Positions 14,229 to 22,909 of a DNA stretch of 64,000 nt are shown one piece after another; the stretch's first letter is position 1, and the number at the start of each line of letters is the position of its first letter. The notes beneath the pieces were generated by a model. That model ran no database searches, was not told where the DNA came from, and saw only the letters and a list, made by a program, of their open reading frames with translations. The stretch comes from a virus. The position numbers and the translations under genes were made by a program. The stretch lies in IMG/VR virus record IMGVR_UViG_3300044825_002278, positions 1-64,000 of that record, one strand, 5' to 3'.

Positions 14229-15272
14229 ATGTATAACTTGTGCTGCATCAGCAACGAACTAAAACAACAAGGTCATTCTTTCAAGACTATGACTTGGAAG
14301 CGTTTCAATGAACTTATCGCTCTCAATGGGCGTGATAAAGCATTGTATGAACTTGGCGAGCGATGGTTAAACAATGTTCGTGTTACAGCAGAAACAATTA
14401 GACACTGCGGTAAAAACGGATGGGGTTATCGTATTTCGTCTGATTTGTTTCCGTTGGTTACGCATCCAGATGCAGACTTTTTATTTAGTCAAATTCCACA
14501 GTATCAGCAAATTGTCGATGTTCTCAGAGATATTGCAGCAACAAACAAAGATCCTGTTACCGGCAACCAAATAGTTAGACTATCTACGCATCCAGATCAA
14601 TTCAATGTATTGGCAAGCGAAAATATTGAGTCAGTGCGTAAAACTATCCGTGAATTGTCGCATCATGCTATGATCATGGACATGATGGGTTGCGAGCAAA
14701 ATTATAACAATCCAATCAATATTCATGTTAATTGCACAAGCGGAACACCAGAAGATATTGCAATGCGATTTGCTTATTGGCTTAGTGTTGCACCCCATAA
14801 TGTACGTTCTCGACTTGTTGTAGAAAACGAAGATAAGGGTATTTGGACAGTAAGTAATCTGCTTAAATACTTTTGGGAAGAGTATGGAATACCAATTACA
14901 TTCGATAATCTACATCATAAATGCAATCCGTGTGACTTGTCAGAATCGCTTGCTATGGCTCATTGTGCTGGTACTTGGTATCATTGCAATGCCAAACCAC
15001 TGTTTCATTATAGCGAATCTTGTCCAAATAATAAAAACAAACGCGCTCATGCTGAAATGCCAACAGATATCCCACCGTCTGATAAATATGATTTTGACAT
15101 TGAGTTAAAAAACAAAGATAAAGCAATACGAGCTTTGTACTTAATTGAACTAACGCACGAAGCTCAGTCTAATGGCTTTTATGATATTGGACCTCAGCGT
15201 GGTCCAAGCAGCGTTGCAAAAATAAATGCAGAAACTAAATCTGTTAATGTTCAATTGAAGGAATTATCATGA
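14229..15272 (+). CDS. uvsE: UV damage endonuclease UvsE/UvdE
   Basis: The 347-residue protein is of the usual UVDE length. It has the TIM-barrel metal-site motifs: RLSTHPDQFNVL near residues 118-129, a YH/HH pair in ELSHHAMIMD, INIHVN, VVENEDKG and LTFDN-like ITFDNLHHKCNP. These hold three divalent metals that cut 5' to UV photoproducts, starting alternative excision repair. It is the first gene of a cluster with the dehydrogenase and guaC; the next gene overlaps by ATGA. A phage would use it to repair its own DNA. Confidence 0.93.
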   Translation: MYNLCCISNELKQQGHSFKTMTWKRFNELIALNGRDKALYELGERWLNNVRVTAETIRHCGKNGWGYRISSDLFPLVTHPDADFLFSQIPQYQQIVDVLRDIAATNKDPVTGNQIVRLSTHPDQFNVLASENIESVRKTIRELSHHAMIMDMMGCEQNYNNPINIHVNCTSGTPEDIAMRFAYWLSVAPHNVRSRLVVENEDKGIWTVSNLLKYFWEEYGIPITFDNLHHKCNPCDLSESLAMAHCAGTWYHCNAKPLFHYSESCPNNKNKRAHAEMPTDIPPSDKYDFDIELKNKDKAIRALYLIELTHEAQSNGFYDIGPQRGPSSVAKINAETKSVNVQLKELS

Positions 15273-16081
15273 CTTATAAAGTAGGAATAATTGGCCGAGG
15301 ATTTGTTGGCGGAGCGATTGAGTCTTATCTTAAAGATAAGTGCGATGTTGTATCTTACGATATACACGACTCTGTGGATGCTGACCAAGGTTACAAAAAT
15401 GTAGTTGATCATTCTGAAATTATTTATGTTTGTGTTCCCACTCCACAAAACAATGATGGAAGTTTCTGTAAAGAAATTCTAGAACAAAGTATTAGATTGA
15501 TAAACTTTCATGCTGCGCAAAAAACAGAGCGACCAATTGTCGCTATAAAATCAACAATGTCGCCCGGAACATTCGATGACTTTTATAATGTTTACGAAAA
15601 CATAGATATGGTTGTCAGTCCAGAATTTTTAACCGAACGAACTGCGATTGAAGATGTTGCAAATACAAAAATCCATTTAGTTGGAGGATATTCGCTAAAT
15701 GCTGCACAACCATTGATGGATTTTATTTGGGCAATGTGGCCAAACGCTGATTGTTATTATGGAGAACCAACCGAAGCAGAGTTAATCAAATATATTACAA
15801 ACTCTTTTTTTGCAGTGAAGGTATCGTTTGCAAATCATATTTACAATCTATGCGAGTCTTTGGGCATTGACTATGAAGATATTTGTGAAACAATGCTTGC
15901 CGTAGACCCAAGACTCGGAAATACGCACTGGCAAGTTCCGGGACCAGATGGTAAACTAGGATTTGGAGGAAGGTGCTTTCCAAAAGATTTAAATGGCATG
16001 ATCGATCTTTTTAACAAACTAGGAATTGATTGCGACATTTTGTCCGCTGCAAAAAATTATAATTTAAAAGTAAGGGATTGA
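15269..16081 (+). CDS. UDP-glucose/GDP-mannose dehydrogenase family, short form
   Basis: The 270-residue protein has the NAD-binding GIIGRGFVGGAI at 6-17, the lysine region ELIKYITNSF (171-180) and the catalytic Cys236 in GFGGRCFPKD. The C-terminal UDP-binding domain of full-length enzymes (about 400-450 residues) is absent. Full-length relatives oxidise the sugar C6 alcohol to a carboxylate, making UDP-glucuronate or similar. The short form recurs in phages, so it may not be simple truncation, but its substrate cannot be inferred. It fits the many glycosyltransferases in the window. Confidence 0.85.
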   Translation: MTYKVGIIGRGFVGGAIESYLKDKCDVVSYDIHDSVDADQGYKNVVDHSEIIYVCVPTPQNNDGSFCKEILEQSIRLINFHAAQKTERPIVAIKSTMSPGTFDDFYNVYENIDMVVSPEFLTERTAIEDVANTKIHLVGGYSLNAAQPLMDFIWAMWPNADCYYGEPTEAELIKYITNSFFAVKVSFANHIYNLCESLGIDYEDICETMLAVDPRLGNTHWQVPGPDGKLGFGGRCFPKDLNGMIDLFNKLGIDCDILSAAKNYNLKVRD

Positions 16082-16082
16082 T

Positions 16083-17138
16083 ATGAAAATAGTTGATGAA
16101 GTTAAACTTGATTTTGATGATATACTTCTTGTTCCTGCGCGTTCGCCAGCGGCAAGCAGAAAAGAAGTTGAGCTTAAACGCTTGTTTAAATTTTTTCATT
16201 CTCCACGACAATGGTATGGTGTACCTATTGTAGCGGCAAACATGGACGTTACGGGAACATTTGCTATGGGCAGTTCTCTACTGAACTGGTCTGCTGTTAC
16301 ATGTCTACACAAACATTATGCAACTGAAGAAATAGTAAAATACTATAAATCAAACAATGTTCAAAATAGTGTTTGGATGAGCATTGGCATGAACCAAGAA
16401 AAGGATATCGATAGGCTTATAGCCGCCGAAGATGCCACTGATTATTCTCCAAATATTTGCATTGATATTGCCAACGGATATACCGAAAAGTTTGTTGAGT
16501 GGTGTGCTAAAGTTAGAAGCAATTTTAAAGATTCAATTATAATGGCTGGCAATGTTTGCACTCCAGAAATGGTGCAGGAATTGATTCTACATGGCGGAGT
16601 TGATATTGTAAAAGTTGGAATTGGTCCCGGAAGTGCTTGTACCACAAGATTAAAGACTGGCGTAGGATACCCTCAACTTTCTGCAATTATAGAGTGTAGC
16701 CATGCTGCTCATGGTCTTAAAAGCGGCGAGGGTAGAATGGGTTTGGTATGTGCTGATGGTGGTTGCAGAATACCAGCCGATGTATGCAAAGCCTTTGCGG
16801 CTAATGCTGATTTTGTTATGCTTGGCGGAATGTTGGCTGGAACAGACGAGTGTGATGGAGAATGGATAACCCAAGAAGATAAGAAATACTTAACATTTTA
16901 TGGAATGTCATCTAAAAAAGCACAAGAAAAACATAATGGCGGCATGGCTGGATACAAAGCAAGCGAAGGACGCATTAAAAAAGTATCATACAAGGGATCA
17001 TCTAACGATGTTATGTCTGAAATATGCGGCGGATTACGCAGTTGTTGTGCTTATATTGGCGCTATTTGTCTAAAAGATTTGCCAAAATGCGCAAAAGCGG
17101 TAAGAGTTAACAGAGTTCACTTTGACAATACGGTATAA
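16083..17138 (+). CDS. guaC: GMP reductase
   Basis: The 351-residue protein matches GuaC rather than IMP dehydrogenase: no CBS domains, the catalytic loop KVGIGPGSACTTR places Cys at residue 186 as in the E. coli enzyme, and FYGMSSKKAQEKHNGG is the GMP-reductase flap signature. The reaction is NADPH-dependent deamination of GMP to IMP, letting guanine nucleotides feed adenine synthesis. In an AT-rich phage this could shift the pool from G to A. It starts 1 base after the previous stop. Function confident. Confidence 0.93.
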   Translation: MKIVDEVKLDFDDILLVPARSPAASRKEVELKRLFKFFHSPRQWYGVPIVAANMDVTGTFAMGSSLLNWSAVTCLHKHYATEEIVKYYKSNNVQNSVWMSIGMNQEKDIDRLIAAEDATDYSPNICIDIANGYTEKFVEWCAKVRSNFKDSIIMAGNVCTPEMVQELILHGGVDIVKVGIGPGSACTTRLKTGVGYPQLSAIIECSHAAHGLKSGEGRMGLVCADGGCRIPADVCKAFAANADFVMLGGMLAGTDECDGEWITQEDKKYLTFYGMSSKKAQEKHNGGMAGYKASEGRIKKVSYKGSSNDVMSEICGGLRSCCAYIGAICLKDLPKCAKAVRVNRVHFDNTV

Positions 17139-17150
17139 AATGTGTATAAG
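17122..17150 (+). promoter_or_regulatory. sigma-70-type promoter after guaC
   Basis: TTGACA (17122-17127), 17 bases, TATAAG (17145-17150). The -35 box lies within the last codons of guaC. Drives 17185 and probably 17463-20141. Confidence 0.75.
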
Positions 17151-17184
17151 CAATTAAAAGCGAGCTTTTATACTAGAGATTAAA

Positions 17185-17463
17185 ATGAACAATGAAAAAT
17201 TAATCAACACAGTAAAATCAATATACGACTGGCCAATTTCTGATGAAAAAATAATTGAGGTTTATAACAACTTCAAGGATATAATAAAGAATGGCGATGA
17301 AGAAACTGTTGACTTTATGGAATCAGTAATTAAATTTGATAAAAAACAAAGAATGCAATATAGAAATTATCTTGCTTCGATTGGTTTTGAGCTAAGACCA
17401 AACGAACTAGATCAGTATATATTACTTATGATTATTGCAATGTTAGATATGATTGAGGTTTAA
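17185..17463 (+). CDS. hypothetical 92-residue acidic helical protein
   Basis: Starts 35 bases after the promoter. The end is hydrophobic (YILLMIIAMLDMIEV), maybe a buried or membrane-contacting helix. Shares one base with the next start (TAATG). No family recognised. Confidence 0.65.
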   Translation: MNNEKLINTVKSIYDWPISDEKIIEVYNNFKDIIKNGDEETVDFMESVIKFDKKQRMQYRNYLASIGFELRPNELDQYILLMIIAMLDMIEV

Positions 17464-18806
17464 TGGCTAGATCAAGGCTCGGACACGGATTTAAATGCTG
17501 CAAAGAAGAGAGTTCTTCTTCTTCTTCTATAAGTAGTTCTATAGTTTCTAGTTCTGCTGTTAGTTCCTCTGTTCCAAGTGGAGATTGTCCTTGTTTGGTT
17601 TATTCTGAAAAATTTTTAGCTTTTGACTCTTGTGATCCGCAGGAAGATAGAATCGGAGCCATTAGTATCGATATGTCGCCAACTAGAGTTTGCGGAAATC
17701 AAACATTTACCATTTCGTTTACTATAAGAAATGAAACTGGCGGCACATGGACTTCATCGAATGACGATATGTATGTTTATTTAGCCGTTATTAACACCAA
17801 TGGAAATTCATGTACTTCGTGTTCTGATATTGATTATGTAAGCGCAAGCCCATCTCCGTTGAGAACAAATCTAACTGGCGGAAATGTTGGATGCGCAATC
17901 ACGCAAATAGACTGGTCTATAAACCTTGGCAACAACTCGGAAACTTCGTACTCGGCTACATTCAATATGGGTACGATTTGTAATTGTACCGATCCGGTTG
18001 TTTTTGAAGTGGGTGTTGTTAGAGGTTGTCGAGCCACATTATCGGCTGTTTGCGATCCATGTCAACCATCTCCGTGTATAAGTGGTTGCCAAGTAAATAA
18101 ACCGTCTACCGCAACCGGAAGCGGTGGTCAATTTTGGAATATACTATCTTCTACATATAATACAACAAATGGAAATTGGTCGTTGGTCGCTGTTTCTAAA
18201 TCACCAACCGGAGTTGGCGCTAGTAGTTTTAGCAGTGGTCAGGTTAGCAGTACTGGCGGAGCAAATGCAGCAATTACATCGCATGTTCCAGCGGCAAATT
18301 TTGGCGGAACGGCATATCCTATTGGTACTGTTGTGACTATAAACGGAACATCTACTCCTCCAACATCGGGAAATTGTGCTAGTTGGGGTTTTCAGTTGGT
18401 TACTTATGCAATAGTTTATCTTCCGGCAGCATGGACGGCAGAAATTTGCGCAGGTGATTTTATTCCTTATCATCTTGTAAACCTAGAAGTAGATAGTTCT
18501 TTGTTTAAAAATTCTAGAAATGTTTCAACTGGAATTGGATTGCTATCTTCTATATCAAGTTCTGGCATTAGTTTGAATTCAAAAAAGTGCTGCGAAGGCG
18601 CTTGTGTTGTTGATTGTGAAAATGGTGAAGTTATTCAAACAATTTTTGATGATTGCGCAGGAAGAATTTCTGAAAATCAAGAACCATGTTCGTGTCAGTC
18701 AAACTTTGACCCAAATGTTTGTTATGGAAAACCAGACGGTCCATTAGTGATAAAGTGTGGATTTAAAAATGAAAATTTAGAATATACACTTTGCGAGGAT
18801 TCTTAA
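17463..18806 (+). CDS. large Ser- and Cys-rich protein, possibly a surface or virion protein
   Basis: The 447-residue protein begins with a basic, Cys-containing stretch, then a nearly pure Ser/Val/Ile linker at residues 17-39, then a beta-rich body with many Cys pairs and Asn/Thr/Gly/Ser repeats, an FSSG-type low-complexity stretch near 250-275, and a final Cys-rich part. Such Ser-linker proteins in large phages are often tail or decoration proteins, but no specific domain is recognised. There is no signal peptide. It is directly followed by a glycosyltransferase gene, which might modify its many Ser/Thr residues. Confidence 0.7.
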   Translation: MARSRLGHGFKCCKEESSSSSSISSSIVSSSAVSSSVPSGDCPCLVYSEKFLAFDSCDPQEDRIGAISIDMSPTRVCGNQTFTISFTIRNETGGTWTSSNDDMYVYLAVINTNGNSCTSCSDIDYVSASPSPLRTNLTGGNVGCAITQIDWSINLGNNSETSYSATFNMGTICNCTDPVVFEVGVVRGCRATLSAVCDPCQPSPCISGCQVNKPSTATGSGGQFWNILSSTYNTTNGNWSLVAVSKSPTGVGASSFSSGQVSSTGGANAAITSHVPAANFGGTAYPIGTVVTINGTSTPPTSGNCASWGFQLVTYAIVYLPAAWTAEICAGDFIPYHLVNLEVDSSLFKNSRNVSTGIGLLSSISSSGISLNSKKCCEGACVVDCENGEVIQTIFDDCAGRISENQEPCSCQSNFDPNVCYGKPDGPLVIKCGFKNENLEYTLCEDS

Positions 18807-20141
18807 ATGAATGACTTTGAAAATTTACCGTGTGATAAAAGAATTGCATCTTCTACAGATTCAAGCAAAATGATTTGTCAGATAGCCACATCAAGACAAC
18901 CTTTTGAAGTAGAAATCGCTCCAACATTTTGCGAAACTTGTTTAAAGTGTGGTGGCTATCAAGCCGATAATAATAACAAGGGTATCAAACTTGCATCGAT
19001 GTATGCAGCTAAGAAACACTCAAAAGAGGTTTACGACCTTGCCGAAACATACAATGGAGATGGTCCCGGAACCGAACTCAAGAAAATGATTCCCAAGTGG
19101 CTTGAAAGAAAAGAATGCGGATGTGCAAATTTTGCAAAAAAGATGAATATATGGGGGCCAGATTTATGTGAAAAGAATATCGAGCAAATAGTTGATAAAC
19201 TTCATTCTGAATCTAAAAAACTTGCAATGTTTTCTTGGGTTCCAGATATTTGTACTAGAACCGTTTGTTATAAGTTGGCTTCGACAGCAATAAAAAGAGC
19301 AAGAGAAAAGGAGGGCAATATAAAAAATAAATGGTTTGTAGCAGTAACAACGGCCCCAAGAAAAGAGCAAACATTAAGCATATGTTTAGATTCATTGTTG
19401 ATTAATGGTTGGCGACCATACATATTTGCCGAACCCGGAAATTATGATTATATTAATGAAGAGTATCGTTCAAATTTAATTGTTAATAAGGAACGTAAAG
19501 GTGTTTGGTGGAATTGGGTAGAAAGTTGTAGGTACGCTCTTGAAAATTCAGACGCTGATATTATAATGACAGTTCAAGACGATGCGTTGTTCCATCCAGA
19601 TTCAAAAGACATTGCAGAAATGTTTATGTGGCCATCGAAAGATGTTGGTTTTATATCTTTATATACTCCTAGTCATTACAATGCCCTGCCAAAGGATAGA
19701 TCTTTAAATAGACCAACTGGAATAAATAGAATAACAACCAAAGCTTTATGGGGAGCTTGTGCTTTGATTTGGCCGCGTGCAGTTCTTGAAAGAGTCGTTC
19801 AGCATGAACTAATAGAAGGCTGGCTTGGCGCTCCGCTCAGAACAATGTCGGCTTGGGAAGAAAGAAAGAAAAAAAGAAAACAAGAGCCTTGGACTATACA
19901 AAATAGCGATAGTGCTATTGGTAAAATTATGAATCAAATGGGGCGAACAATGTGGTTTGTTGATCCATCACCGGTTCAACACATAGCTAAATATTCAGCA
20001 ATAAATCATGGAGGAAACGAAGGAAAAAGAAATTGCGGACGATGTGCTAGTTATAAAACTCCATTGAAAGATCAAGTTCCGTTTTTGTTTAATGGAGAAC
20101 CGGCAAAAACATTTTTAGCAAAAGAGCTAGAATTTAGTTGA
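18807..20141 (+). CDS. Cys-rich domain plus glycosyltransferase domain
   Basis: The N-terminal part (residues 1-150) has CETCLKCGGYQ, a GPGTELKKMIPKWL helix, CGCANFAKKMNIWGPDLC and a following helix. This arrangement recurs in phage and bacterial proteins as a small conserved domain. From about residue 176 a GT-A-like domain starts (FVAVTTAPRKEQTLSICLDSL), with a DDA version of the metal-binding DxD in MTVQDDALFHP and a WGACALIWPRAVL acceptor region. It probably transfers a sugar from a nucleotide donor. It abuts the Ser-rich protein gene (stop-start adjacent), so that protein is a natural candidate acceptor. Confidence 0.8.
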   Translation: MNDFENLPCDKRIASSTDSSKMICQIATSRQPFEVEIAPTFCETCLKCGGYQADNNNKGIKLASMYAAKKHSKEVYDLAETYNGDGPGTELKKMIPKWLERKECGCANFAKKMNIWGPDLCEKNIEQIVDKLHSESKKLAMFSWVPDICTRTVCYKLASTAIKRAREKEGNIKNKWFVAVTTAPRKEQTLSICLDSLLINGWRPYIFAEPGNYDYINEEYRSNLIVNKERKGVWWNWVESCRYALENSDADIIMTVQDDALFHPDSKDIAEMFMWPSKDVGFISLYTPSHYNALPKDRSLNRPTGINRITTKALWGACALIWPRAVLERVVQHELIEGWLGAPLRTMSAWEERKKKRKQEPWTIQNSDSAIGKIMNQMGRTMWFVDPSPVQHIAKYSAINHGGNEGKRNCGRCASYKTPLKDQVPFLFNGEPAKTFLAKELEFS

Positions 20142-20166
20142 CATAATTGCCGATACAATGTATAAT
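20138..20166 (+). promoter_or_regulatory. perfect sigma-70 consensus promoter
   Basis: TTGACA (20138-20143), 17 bases, TATAAT (20161-20166). The -35 box overlaps the stop codon of the glycosyltransferase gene. Confidence 0.9.
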
Positions 20167-20223
20167 CAATGTGTAACCAGAGATTACAACGTGTAATCCT
20201 TTTTTAGTGTAAGGAGATTTTTT

Positions 20224-20577
20224 GTGAAGAATTTTGTTTTGTTGATTTTGGTTTTTGTTTTTGGTGTAATTATTAGCGCTTCTGTTTCGGCTCAAGAGCC
20301 TATTGCTGAAGCTCCTCCGTCTGTCGAAACGCTTATTCACCAAGAAGGATCTTCGGTAACTGTTTCAAATTTGTCAGAATCTTGCGAAAATTGTACAGGA
20401 AGTTCGCGAATGGCTACGGTGTTTAATATGCCCGCAAAGTTTGTTCAGCGGATTGTTTGTTCGTCTCCGGTACAGCGTATTTCTCAAGCACCTTCGCGTT
20501 TTGGTCGATGGGTTCAATGCAATAGACCAGTTCGGTCTACAATGCGAAGCGCGGCTTGTCGCCTGCGTTGTCGGTAA
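20224..20577 (+). CDS. secreted Arg/Cys-rich small protein
   Basis: GTG start after TAAGGAGATTTTTT. A signal peptide (hydrophobic residues 4-19, cleavage likely after SVSA or SAQ near 22-24) is followed by a Pro/Glu/Ser stretch with CENC and a basic Arg/Cys-rich end with five Cys. Sole gene between a consensus promoter and a terminator, so strongly and separately expressed. It could be a secreted effector or envelope-binding peptide; function unknown. Confidence 0.7.
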   Translation: MKNFVLLILVFVFGVIISASVSAQEPIAEAPPSVETLIHQEGSSVTVSNLSESCENCTGSSRMATVFNMPAKFVQRIVCSSPVQRISQAPSRFGRWVQCNRPVRSTMRSAACRLRCR

Positions 20578-20651
20578 TATAATAAAAAACAAAAGTCGGA
20601 AGCATTTGGTTCGTCCATTTAGCGATTAGACAGATCGACAAGACTAGATTC

Positions 20652-20678
20652 GCCGGTGAAAATCCGGCTTGTTTTTTG
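20652..20678 (+). terminator. intrinsic terminator directly before tRNA-Thr
   Basis: GCCGG (20652-20656) and CCGGC (20664-20668) with a 7-base loop, then TTGTTTTTT. The T-run ends at the first base of tRNA-Thr, so either the tRNA cluster relies on read-through or a promoter I cannot see. Confidence 0.75.
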
Positions 20679-20750
20679 CCACCATAGCTCAGTTGGAAGA
20701 GCAATAGTTTTGTAAACTATTTGTCGCGGGTTCGATTCCTGCTGGTGGCT
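20678..20750 (+). tRNA. tRNA-Thr (anticodon TGT)
   Basis: Acceptor GCCACCA with TGGTGGC, anticodon stem ATAGT with ACTAT around TTTGTAA (TGT), T arm with TTCGATT. Discriminator T. First of a tight three-tRNA cluster. Confidence 0.95.
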
Positions 20751-20752
20751 TT

Positions 20753-20826
20753 GGTGCTATAGAACAATCGGTCAGTTCGCCAGCCTGTCACGCTGGAGGT
20801 TACGGGTTCGAGTCCCGTTAGCATCG
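20753..20826 (+). tRNA. tRNA-Asp (anticodon GTC)
   Basis: Acceptor GGTGCTA with TAGCATC (one G-U), anticodon stem CCAGC with GCTGG around CTGTCAC (GTC), T arm ACGGG/CCCGT. Two bases after tRNA-Thr. Confidence 0.95.
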
Positions 20827-20828
20827 TT

Positions 20829-20900
20829 GGCCCTATCGTCTAAAGGTTAGGACATTACCCTTTCAAGGTAAAAATATGGGTTCGATTCCCATTAGGGTCA
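20829..20900 (+). tRNA. tRNA-Glu (anticodon TTC)
   Basis: Acceptor GGCCCTA with TAGGGTC (one G-U), anticodon stem TTACC with GGTAA around CTTTCAA (TTC), T arm ATGGG/CCCAT. Two bases after tRNA-Asp. Confidence 0.95.
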
Positions 20901-20928
20901 CTTTTCTTTTTTATTAGGAGTTAAAAAT

Positions 20929-21591
20929 ATGTATACAAAATGCGATGCTGATTCTTGGAATAATGCACAAAATGCAGAATTTAGTTTATGGGGAGGATTT
21001 AATGTAGGCGACGGAGATGATTGGAGCGAATTTTGGAAAATAAATTTTGACAATTATGATGCTATTAATGGAAAATTCTTCAAAGATGTAATAGAAGTAG
21101 GTTGCGGTCCTTACGGAAGAAACATAAGGAAAATTTCTACTTTAATTACATACGAAAATTTACATGTTTTAGATCCGCTGCTTGATAAATACTGCAAAAA
21201 TAAAAAATCTGGTATACATAATTTCATAACAACCAACAATGTTAAGACCTATAGCTTCGGACTTGAAAAACTTTCTGTTGAAAATTCATTTGATTTAATT
21301 ATATGTAACAATGTTTTAGATCATTGTTATGATGCTGATTTATGCTTAGAAAATATGTATAATGCCCTTCGTCCAAACGGTATCTTAATTTTTGGAAACG
21401 ATACAAAAGATATCAATGACGCTGCGATTGCAAGAGATACAATGCATCCACTCATGATAGAGATTGATTATATTAAGAATTATTCTAGCAAATACAAGAT
21501 TTTGTTTGAAAAATTTATTGACAGAAAAAATTGTAGAAATCCAGTTGCTTGTTGTGGTTGCGTGTTTTATATATTGCAGAAGGTTTTGTAA
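20929..21591 (+). CDS. class I SAM-dependent methyltransferase
   Basis: The 220-residue protein has motif I as VIEVGCGPYGRNI (about 53-65), an acidic motif II (LHVLDPL), motif IV FDLIICNNVLDHC and LRPNGILIFG after it, the layout of a small-molecule or sugar methyltransferase. It starts after TTAGGAGTTAAAAAT, just behind the tRNA cluster. With the many glycosyltransferases around, methylation of a glycan is plausible, but the substrate is not shown by sequence. Confidence 0.85.
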   Translation: MYTKCDADSWNNAQNAEFSLWGGFNVGDGDDWSEFWKINFDNYDAINGKFFKDVIEVGCGPYGRNIRKISTLITYENLHVLDPLLDKYCKNKKSGIHNFITTNNVKTYSFGLEKLSVENSFDLIICNNVLDHCYDADLCLENMYNALRPNGILIFGNDTKDINDAAIARDTMHPLMIEIDYIKNYSSKYKILFEKFIDRKNCRNPVACCGCVFYILQKVL

Positions 21592-21592
21592 T

Positions 21593-21763
21593 ATGGTAAT
21601 TATGAAGTTTTTAGGTTTAGTTTGGGTAATTTTATTTTTCATTGCAGCAATAGCCGGTATTTGGGAGTTTATTTCTCTTGAGATATTTACAAAAACAATT
21701 GCTACGATGATTGTTGTTGGAATTTGCTTGGTTTTTTTGAATTTGCTTTATGGTAAATTATGA
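21593..21763 (+). CDS. small two-helix membrane protein
   Basis: The 56-residue frame has two hydrophobic helices (about residues 6-24 and 32-51) joined by FISLEIFTKT. Starts 1 base after the methyltransferase stop; a second ATG lies at 21602. Function unknown. Confidence 0.6.
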   Translation: MVIMKFLGLVWVILFFIAAIAGIWEFISLEIFTKTIATMIVVGICLVFLNLLYGKL

Positions 21764-21808
21764 AGTTTTGATTAATAATTCTTAATACCGCTTTTTTAAT
21801 CTGCTGAC

Positions 21809-21821
21809 TTGTGTAACACAA
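21809..21821. promoter_or_regulatory. palindrome TTGTGT-A-ACACAA before the pseudopilin gene
   Basis: A perfect 6-base inverted repeat around one base in the 109-base leader of the pseudopilin gene. It could be an operator. No consensus promoter is obvious in this leader. Confidence 0.35.
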
Positions 21822-21872
21822 ACCATAATGTTGGTATGTTATATAGTCAAATGTTTTAAAAGGGTATTTAGA

Positions 21873-22907
21873 ATGAAACGAAAAGCTTTTACTTTAATTG
21901 AATTATTGGTTGTTATTGCTATTATTGGTATTCTTGTTGGAATGCTGCTTCCTGCTATTCAAAGTGTTCGCGAAGCTGCCCGTCGAACTCAATGCATGAA
22001 CAACATGCGACAAATTGGAATTGCTGTTATGAATTATGAAAGTGCAATGAAGTACCTTCCGGCAAGTCGTTGGGGTACAAGCAGAACAATAACAAATAGC
22101 CCAATAACTGGCGTGACTTTAAATGTACATAGCGCAAAAACCAAGGACCATTCTTGGCTTGCTTTAGTTCTTCCATATATCGAACAAGTTGGTCTTGCCG
22201 ATTTGTATGATGGAACCAATAATTCATATTGGTGGAATGGCGCATCTACCTCAAACCCAGCGTCAACAAACTTAGCAGTATCAAGAACTTTCGTAAATGC
22301 ATTTTTATGTCCGTCATCTCCCGGAAGTAATCGCACCGATCCATACCTTGTTATTGGTGCTGCCGCTGGCGATTATAGCTCAATAAATGAAGTAAAAGAA
22401 GACTTTTATACAGGAGCGTTAGGATTGGCCGCTGCTGCTGTTCCTGCTCAACGCGCACGCGATGGGGTTTTAGCTAAAGATGTTAGAAATCCTTTACGAG
22501 ATGTTATCGATGGAACTTCAAATACATTCATGATTGGCGAAGCTAGTGGCGCTCCAGATGTTTATATCCGAAGGAAATTAATGACAATAACAGAATACAA
22601 TGCGTATATTGCTGATGGAGGAACAAAAGTAACCAATTCAATCGCTGGAAGATATCTTCTTGTTGATGGAACTGGTTGGGCCGATCCAGACCGTGGATAT
22701 TCAATAAATGGCGCTAGAGTTTCTGGTGTCGCTGGAGGACCAAAGGTAATGAACTACATTAACGCAAGTGAGACATTTAGTTTTCATCCCGGTGGATGTG
22801 CGTTTGTTCGTGCTGACGGTTCTACTGAATATGTATCTGAAGCAATAAATCCAGCAACTTTTGGCGCTAAATGCACAAGAGCTGGATCAGAAATAATTCA
22901 AGATTAA
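21873..22907 (+). CDS. DUF1559-type pseudopilin (prepilin N-methylation signal)
   Basis: The 344-residue product starts [19 protein letters not shown], a type IV/type II prepilin leader: basic start, cleavage expected after Ala5, Phe6 as first mature residue and Glu at mature position 5. The hydrophobic helix runs to about residue 26, followed by [17 protein letters not shown] and, near the end, [22 protein letters not shown], which is the DUF1559 pattern. This family exists in dozens of copies in Planctomycetota genomes. The ATG at 21873 is chosen because it gives the correct leader; the 21828 frame would bury it. A phage copy is odd and suggests host capture. Confidence 0.93.
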   Translation: MKRKAFTLIELLVVIAIIGILVGMLLPAIQSVREAARRTQCMNNMRQIGIAVMNYESAMKYLPASRWGTSRTITNSPITGVTLNVHSAKTKDHSWLALVLPYIEQVGLADLYDGTNNSYWWNGASTSNPASTNLAVSRTFVNAFLCPSSPGSNRTDPYLVIGAAAGDYSSINEVKEDFYTGALGLAAAAVPAQRARDGVLAKDVRNPLRDVIDGTSNTFMIGEASGAPDVYIRRKLMTITEYNAYIADGGTKVTNSIAGRYLLVDGTGWADPDRGYSINGARVSGVAGGPKVMNYINASETFSFHPGGCAFVRADGSTEYVSEAINPATFGAKCTRAGSEIIQD

Positions 22908-22909
22908 TC

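Noticed and set aside
15269-16081. Frameshifted full-length UDP-glucose dehydrogenase
   Set aside because: The missing C-terminal domain is not found in any frame downstream; guaC begins at once. It is a short form, not a frameshift.
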